The translations under genes were made by a program, and so were the position numbers. A DNA stretch of 64,000 nt. It comes from Pseudomonadales bacterium (GTDB taxonomy: Bacteria; Pseudomonadota; Gammaproteobacteria; Pseudomonadales; UBA5862). The stretch spans positions 321,572 through 385,571 of the forward strand of contig JACKOQ010000003.1 in the NCBI GenBank assembly GCA_024234215.1, written 5' to 3'. Position 1 is the stretch's first letter. Each line of letters begins with the position of its first letter. The notes beneath the pieces are model-generated. The model was given only the letters and a program-made list of their open reading frames with translations. It had not been told where the DNA came from and did no database searches. Below, one piece after another: positions 59,522-64,000 of the stretch.

Positions 59522-60304
59522 ATGAACCAGCCGCTGCCCAACACCGCAATCGAACGCCACCCGTCACGGCAACTCCGCGGCCTGCTGGCCGGACTCTGCT
59601 GCACCCTCACCACGGCCTGCCTGGCCGACGGTGGCGGCTTCAGCACCACCAACTTCCAGTACCTGCGTGGCGACAACTATGAACTGGGCGACCAGCAGCG
59701 CTCGATCATCACCGTCGAACATGCCAATGGCTGGGCCTATGGTGACAACTTCTTCTTCGTCGATGTCACCAATCCCGATCGCAACGGCAATCAGACCGGT
59801 ACCGGCTATTATGCCGAGTTCTCGCCGCGTCTGAGTTTCGGCAAGATGTTCGGTGCCGACCTCTCCAGCGGCATCATCAGGGATTACCTGATCACCACGA
59901 CGCTGGAACTGCCCGAGGAGCCGGTCGACAAGACCTACCTCTATGGCCTGGCGATCGACCTCGACCTGCCCGGTTTCGCCTTCTTTCAGACCAACTTTTA
60001 CATCCGCAACAGTCAGGCGCCGGGCGTCGACACCGGCCATCAGATCACTCTGGCCTGGCTCTATCCGTTCCACACCGGCAGCCTCAACTGGGTATTCGAG
60101 GGCTTTCTCGACTACGCCTTTGGCGAGGATCCGCTGGAAGACAACCTGCTGACGGCACCCCGGCTGCTGCTCGATCTGGGTGCGCTGGCCGGCTCACCGA
60201 GCAAGATCTACGCTGGTGTCGAATACCAGTACTGGGACAACAAGTTCGGCATCGACGGTGTCACCGAAAGCGTTGCCCAGGCCATGCTGAAGTGGGTCTT
60301 CTAG
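59522..60304 (+). CDS. Tsx/DUF5020-like outer-membrane channel
   Basis: A 260-residue exported barrel protein. A signal sequence ends near LADGGG (about residue 36). The body shows FSTTNFQYLRGDNYE, RSIITVEHANGWAYGDNFFFVDVT and YAEFSPRLSFGK, the pattern of nucleoside-specific channel (Tsx/OmpK) proteins, and it ends with an aromatic residue (KWVF). It probably admits nucleosides, purines or similar nitrogen compounds. A GGAGAG ribosome-binding site precedes ATG 59522. The allophanate hydrolase gene follows 6 bases later. Confidence 0.85.
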   Translation: MNQPLPNTAIERHPSRQLRGLLAGLCCTLTTACLADGGGFSTTNFQYLRGDNYELGDQQRSIITVEHANGWAYGDNFFFVDVTNPDRNGNQTGTGYYAEFSPRLSFGKMFGADLSSGIIRDYLITTTLELPEEPVDKTYLYGLAIDLDLPGFAFFQTNFYIRNSQAPGVDTGHQITLAWLYPFHTGSLNWVFEGFLDYAFGEDPLEDNLLTAPRLLLDLGALAGSPSKIYAGVEYQYWDNKFGIDGVTESVAQAMLKWVF

Positions 60305-60310
60305 GCCAGG

Positions 60311-62104
60311 ATGACGATGACCACTGTGGCCACCACCATGAATCTGAACGCACTGCGCAGCCGCTATGCCAAGGGACTGCGGGTCAGCCAACTGGTCGAG
60401 TCGCTGCTCGATCCGTTGGCGCGCAGCAGAGTCCAGGGGGTGTGGATCCACTGCCTCGATGACGACGCCCTGCTGGCGCGCGCACGCGAACTGGATGCGG
60501 CAGGTCCGGCCGACAAGCCGCTGTTCGGTATTCCGTTCGCGGTCAAGGACAACATCGACGTGGCCGGCCTGCCGACCAGCAATGGTTGTCGCGCCACTGT
60601 CGACTGGCCAGCGCAGTCGGCGCCGGTGGTGCAGCGACTGCTCGATGCCGGCGCGCTGCTGCTGGGCAAGAGCAACATGGACCAATTCGCGATGGGGCTG
60701 GTCGGCACCCGTTCGCCCTATGGCCTCTGCCCCAATCCATTCAACCCCGACTACATTGCCGGCGGCTCCAGTTCGGGCTCGGCCGTCGCCGTGGCCCGCG
60801 GGCTGGCCAGCTTCGCACTGGGAACCGACACCGCCGGTTCGGGACGGGTGCCGGCCGCGCTCAACCATCTGGTCGGCCTAAAACCGACGCCGGGTCGGGT
60901 CAGTAGCCGTGGGCTGCGCCCCTCCTGCCGTTCGCTGGACTGCATCTCGCTCTTCGCCCACACCATTGCCGACAGTTGGGAACTGTTGCAGTTGATCGAA
61001 GGATTCGACGCCGCAGACCCCTACTCCAGTCAGCCTCAGGCCTATCCCTGCGCCCTGCGGCAGGATGCAGCGCGAATCGGCGTGGCGGAGCCGGATCTGC
61101 TCGACTTCGGCGGCGATCCGGCCAGCCAGGCGCTCTATAGCCGGGCGGTGCAGGCCGTGACGCAAAGCGGACTGCAACGGGTCGAGACGAAAATCGAGCC
61201 ACTGCTCGAAGCCGGCCGGCTGCTCTACGACGGCCCCTGGGTGGCGGAGCGCCATGTCGCGGTGGGTAAACTGGACCGTAATGCAATGCAACCGCCCATC
61301 GCTGCCATTCTCGATCAGGCGGCTGACTACAGCGCCGCCGACCTGTTCCGGGCGCAGCACCGTCTGGCCCAGTTGCGGCGCGAGGCCGACCTGTTGTGGC
61401 AGCAGGTCGAGGCGCTGCTGCTGCCAACCCTGCCGAGGCCCTACCGCATCGCCGAGATCGAGGCCGAGCCGCTGCGCTGCAACAGCCACCTCGGCCTCTA
61501 CACCAACTTCGTCAACCTGCTCGGCCTCTGTGCCATCGCCATTCCGGTCGGACTCCTGCCCAGCGGCGTGCCCTGTGGCGTCAGCCTGATCGCGCCCGCC
61601 TGGAGCGAAGCCCGGCTGTGCCGGATCGCCGAGCAGTTGCTGGCGGCCATCGAAGCGCGCACGTTCACACCGGCACAGGCCTGCCATGCCGACCGCAGCG
61701 AACAGATCATCGCGGTCTGCGGCGCCCACATGAGCGGCCTGCCGCTGAACTGGCAACTGCTGGAGCTGGGCGGACATCTGCTGGCCGAGAGCAGCACCGC
61801 GCCCTGCTATCGAATGCGGCTGCTCGAAGGCAGCGGTCCGCCCCGCCCCTGCCTGCTGCGCAGTGACAGCGATGGGGCGGCACTGCCGCTGGAGCTCTGG
61901 AGCCTGCCGGGCAGCCAGATCGGCAAGCTGCTGGCGCAGGTGCCCGCCCCGCTGGCGCTGGGGCTGATCGAGCTGGCCGACGGCCGCAGCGTCCATGGTT
62001 TCATCGGTCAGGCCGGCGCCGTCGAGCATGGCCGCGACATCACCGCCCTGGGCGGTTGGCGCAACCATCTGGCCAGCCTGTCGGCCCGCAAACCCGACGG
62101 ATGA
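60311..62104 (+). CDS. atzF: Allophanate hydrolase AtzF
   Basis: A 597-residue amidase-signature enzyme that splits allophanate to ammonia and CO2, the last step of cyanuric acid, biuret or urea carboxylase pathways. The catalytic triad is K79 in AVKDNID, S153 in GGSSSGS and S177 in GTDTAGSGRVP, with spacing the same as AtzF. A C-terminal AtzF domain (about 465-597) completes it. ATG 60317 is an alternative start. The neighbouring permease and Tsx-like channel point to uptake of a ring or ureide nitrogen source. Confidence 0.93.
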   Translation: MTMTTVATTMNLNALRSRYAKGLRVSQLVESLLDPLARSRVQGVWIHCLDDDALLARARELDAAGPADKPLFGIPFAVKDNIDVAGLPTSNGCRATVDWPAQSAPVVQRLLDAGALLLGKSNMDQFAMGLVGTRSPYGLCPNPFNPDYIAGGSSSGSAVAVARGLASFALGTDTAGSGRVPAALNHLVGLKPTPGRVSSRGLRPSCRSLDCISLFAHTIADSWELLQLIEGFDAADPYSSQPQAYPCALRQDAARIGVAEPDLLDFGGDPASQALYSRAVQAVTQSGLQRVETKIEPLLEAGRLLYDGPWVAERHVAVGKLDRNAMQPPIAAILDQAADYSAADLFRAQHRLAQLRREADLLWQQVEALLLPTLPRPYRIAEIEAEPLRCNSHLGLYTNFVNLLGLCAIAIPVGLLPSGVPCGVSLIAPAWSEARLCRIAEQLLAAIEARTFTPAQACHADRSEQIIAVCGAHMSGLPLNWQLLELGGHLLAESSTAPCYRMRLLEGSGPPRPCLLRSDSDGAALPLELWSLPGSQIGKLLAQVPAPLALGLIELADGRSVHGFIGQAGAVEHGRDITALGGWRNHLASLSARKPDG

Positions 62105-62168
62105 ATTTCAGCAACCCAAACGAACCGATCACCGACCCAACCATCGACCAACCCGAGGAGCTGTGGCC

Positions 62169-63734
62169 ATGCAAACCCAACCCAAGCTGTGGACTTCAGG
62201 TGACTGGAATGCCTTCTTCGGTTTCGGGACCAACATCCTGCTCAACCTGCTGGTGTTGACCGGTCTGCTGACGCTGGTGCTGAAGATGCCGAGCGATCTG
62301 GTGTTCGGCCGCATCCTGCCCGCGACCGGACTGATGCTGTTCCTCTCCACCCTCTACTACGCCTGGCTGGCCTGGCGGCTGGCCAGACAGAGCGGCCGCG
62401 ATGATGTCTGTGCGCTGCCGTCGGGCATCAGCGTGCCGCACATGTTCGTGGTGGTGTTCGTCATCATGCTGCCGATCGCCACCGCGACTGGCGATCCGAT
62501 CCGCGGCTGGGAAGCTGGCCTCACCTGGGTCTTCGTGCAGAGCTTCGTGCTGATGGCCGGTGGCTTCGTGGCACCATGGATCCGCAGGATCACCCCGCGC
62601 GCGGCGCTGCTGGGCGCACTGGCCGGCGTCTCGATCGCCTTCATCTCGATGCGCCCGGCGCTGGAGATGTTCATGACCCCGGCCATCGGTCTGATCTGCT
62701 TCGCCATCATCGTCCTCAACTGGTTTGGCGGCGTGCGCTACTTCAAGGGTGCTCCTGCCGGACTGGTCGCCATCGCCGTCGGCAGTCTGATCGCCTGGGG
62801 CTCGACCGCGTTCGGCCTGAACTATGGTGGCATGAGCCTCGCCAAGCTCGGCGCGTCATTCAGCAATTTCGGCTTTTCGCTGCCGCTGCCGGTGATCGGC
62901 CATGTCTTCAGCGGCTTCGAGTTCATCGGCATCATCCTGGTCACCGCCATTCCGTTCGGCATCTATGACCTGGTCGAGGCGATGGACAATGTCGAGAGCG
63001 CAGCCGCCGGCGGCGACCACTTTCCCACCACCCGCGTGCTGACCGCCGATGGCGTGGTGAGTCTGATCGGCTGCCTGCTCGGCAATCCTTTCATCAATGC
63101 GGTCTACATCGGCCATCCGGGCTGGAAGGCGATCGGTGGCCGCATCGGCTACTCGGCCGCCACCGGCATCATGGTGCTGATACTCTCCTGGTTCGGCATC
63201 ATCGCGGTGTTGATGGCGCTGATTCCGGTGGTGGCGATCGCCCCGATCCTGCTCTACATCGGCATGTTGATCGGTGCCCAGGCGTTCCAGGAGACCCCGA
63301 AGAACCATGCGCCAGTGGTGATCCTGGCGCTGGTGCCGCAGGTGGCCGCCTGGGGCAAGTTGCAGATCGACAGCGCACTGGCCGCGGCCGGCACCAGCGC
63401 CGCCAGCGTCGGACTCGACAAGCTGGGTCAGGGCGGCGTGCTCTATGAGGGATTGAGCGTGCTGGGCGGCGGCGCCATCCTCGGCAGCCTGATTCTGGCC
63501 GCGATCGGTGCCTGCATCATCGACCGCCACTTCATCAAGGCCGCCAGCTTCGCCCTGGTCGGCAGCCTGCTCACCTTCTTCGGCTTCATGCATGGCGAGG
63601 CAATCGGCATCGGCCACCATCCGGCTGTGGCTGTCGGTTACCTGCTGATGGCGGCGCTGCTCTATGGCTGCGCGCAGAGCGAGAAGGCCACCCAGCCGGC
63701 GCTGCAACCGGCCATAGCCGATCTGGCCGATTGA
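62169..63734 (+). CDS. NCS2-like nucleobase permease
   Basis: A 521-residue inner-membrane transporter with about 13 membrane helices. The start MQTQPKLWTSGDWNAFFGFGTNILLN and the later FEFIGIILVTAIPFGIYDLVEAMDNVESA region resemble xanthine/uracil-type (NCS2, AzgA-like) permeases. The substrate may be a purine, barbiturate or cyanuric acid-like ring. A GAGGAG ribosome-binding site precedes ATG 62169. It lies 64 bases after atzF, so the two are probably co-transcribed. Confidence 0.85.
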   Translation: MQTQPKLWTSGDWNAFFGFGTNILLNLLVLTGLLTLVLKMPSDLVFGRILPATGLMLFLSTLYYAWLAWRLARQSGRDDVCALPSGISVPHMFVVVFVIMLPIATATGDPIRGWEAGLTWVFVQSFVLMAGGFVAPWIRRITPRAALLGALAGVSIAFISMRPALEMFMTPAIGLICFAIIVLNWFGGVRYFKGAPAGLVAIAVGSLIAWGSTAFGLNYGGMSLAKLGASFSNFGFSLPLPVIGHVFSGFEFIGIILVTAIPFGIYDLVEAMDNVESAAAGGDHFPTTRVLTADGVVSLIGCLLGNPFINAVYIGHPGWKAIGGRIGYSAATGIMVLILSWFGIIAVLMALIPVVAIAPILLYIGMLIGAQAFQETPKNHAPVVILALVPQVAAWGKLQIDSALAAAGTSAASVGLDKLGQGGVLYEGLSVLGGGAILGSLILAAIGACIIDRHFIKAASFALVGSLLTFFGFMHGEAIGIGHHPAVAVGYLLMAALLYGCAQSEKATQPALQPAIADLAD

Positions 63735-63906
63735 GCCCAGCGGCACAGCGTCGTCTGCCTGATTCCCGACCCTGAAAAGGCCAACGCCATCGAGTCCGAC
63801 TGACCACAACAGGGAGGAGGTGTGTCCAAAACGGTTCCGTCATGTCGAAAGCAGAAGATCGGAAGTTCGTCCTCTCACCACCATTCAAGTTCACAAGGAG
63901 ATTCTC

Positions 63907-64000
63907 ATGTACAGGAAAGCCCTCTTTACCACCCTGCTTGGCACCGCTCTGCTGACCAACGGCGTCGAGGCCGGACGTGGCAACGGCAGCCCCAATGACC
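63907..64000 (+). CDS. Start of an exported protein (cut by window edge)
   Basis: An ATG preceded by AAGGAG opens a frame that runs off the window after 31 codons. MYRKALFTTLLGTALLTNGVEA is a clear signal peptide. The mature start is rich in Gly and Asn. It may be a periplasmic or secreted part of the nitrogen cluster; identity unknown. Confidence 0.7.
   Translation, partial: MYRKALFTTLLGTALLTNGVEAGRGNGSPND

Noticed and set aside
63823..64000. Open frame from the GTG after GGGAGGAGG near 63813
   Set aside because: It overlaps the signal-peptide gene in another frame, its sequence is rich in Ser, His and Arg, and it matches no recognisable protein; the AAGGAG-preceded ATG 63907 is far better.

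Overview
The window is 64 kb of GC-rich, tightly packed bacterial DNA with almost no empty sequence. It reads as a chromosome segment of a gammaproteobacterium: icd lies divergent to rluE, and nudJ-mnmA-hflD-purB run in the order known from Escherichia coli and relatives. BepA, RimO, PpnP and a second Lon of the pseudomonad type support this. Genus and family cannot be assigned from the sequence alone. No tRNA, rRNA, insertion sequence or CRISPR array was seen.

The left end (1-10163, possibly to 12092) is a probable phage-defence island on the plus strand. The cut end of an unknown gene is followed by an SNF2-type helicase, a very large adenine-N6 methylase with an NPPW motif, a DUF3696-type SMC-like ATPase, a PIN-domain nuclease, an ATP-dependent RNA ligase and an HNH nuclease. 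Junctions are 4- or 8-bp overlaps or gaps of 3 and 9 bp, so they look like one transcription unit. A RecQ helicase follows after 114 bp. The core order helicase-methylase-ATPase is that of the Hma type. The added PIN nuclease, RNA ligase and HNH nuclease are the most novel part of the window.

From 12161 to 24100 is housekeeping: icd, rluE, moaCDE, nudJ-mnmA-hflD-purB, nadA, bepA, pyk and a globin-like gene. From 24143 to 43064 come a chemoreceptor, a small membrane protein, a metallo-beta-lactamase-fold hydrolase, an acyl-CoA synthetase, ppnP, an amino acid permease, an ammonium transporter with a candidate sigma-54 promoter, a TgpA-like transglutaminase, an MMPL transporter with a YCF48-like beta-propeller, a VanZ-like protein, glutathione-dependent formaldehyde dehydrogenase, a hydrolase-GST pair and a NUDT19-like Nudix protein.

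From 43372 to 54018 lie a DUF829-like hydrolase, a second MMPL system (split by a probable frameshift and fused to a LolA-like lipoprotein-sorting domain) with its outer-membrane barrel, a Lon paralogue, rimO, an L,D-transpeptidase and a DUF3108 protein. From 54287 on there are an orphan VPLPA-CTERM surface protein, a mazF relic beside intact mazEF, a GNAT-C39 peptidase plus RimK-like ATP-grasp pair that probably makes or processes a peptide conjugate, and a nitrogen-acquisition cluster: GntR regulator, Tsx-like outer-membrane channel, AtzF allophanate hydrolase, NCS2-like permease and the start of an exported protein cut by the window edge.
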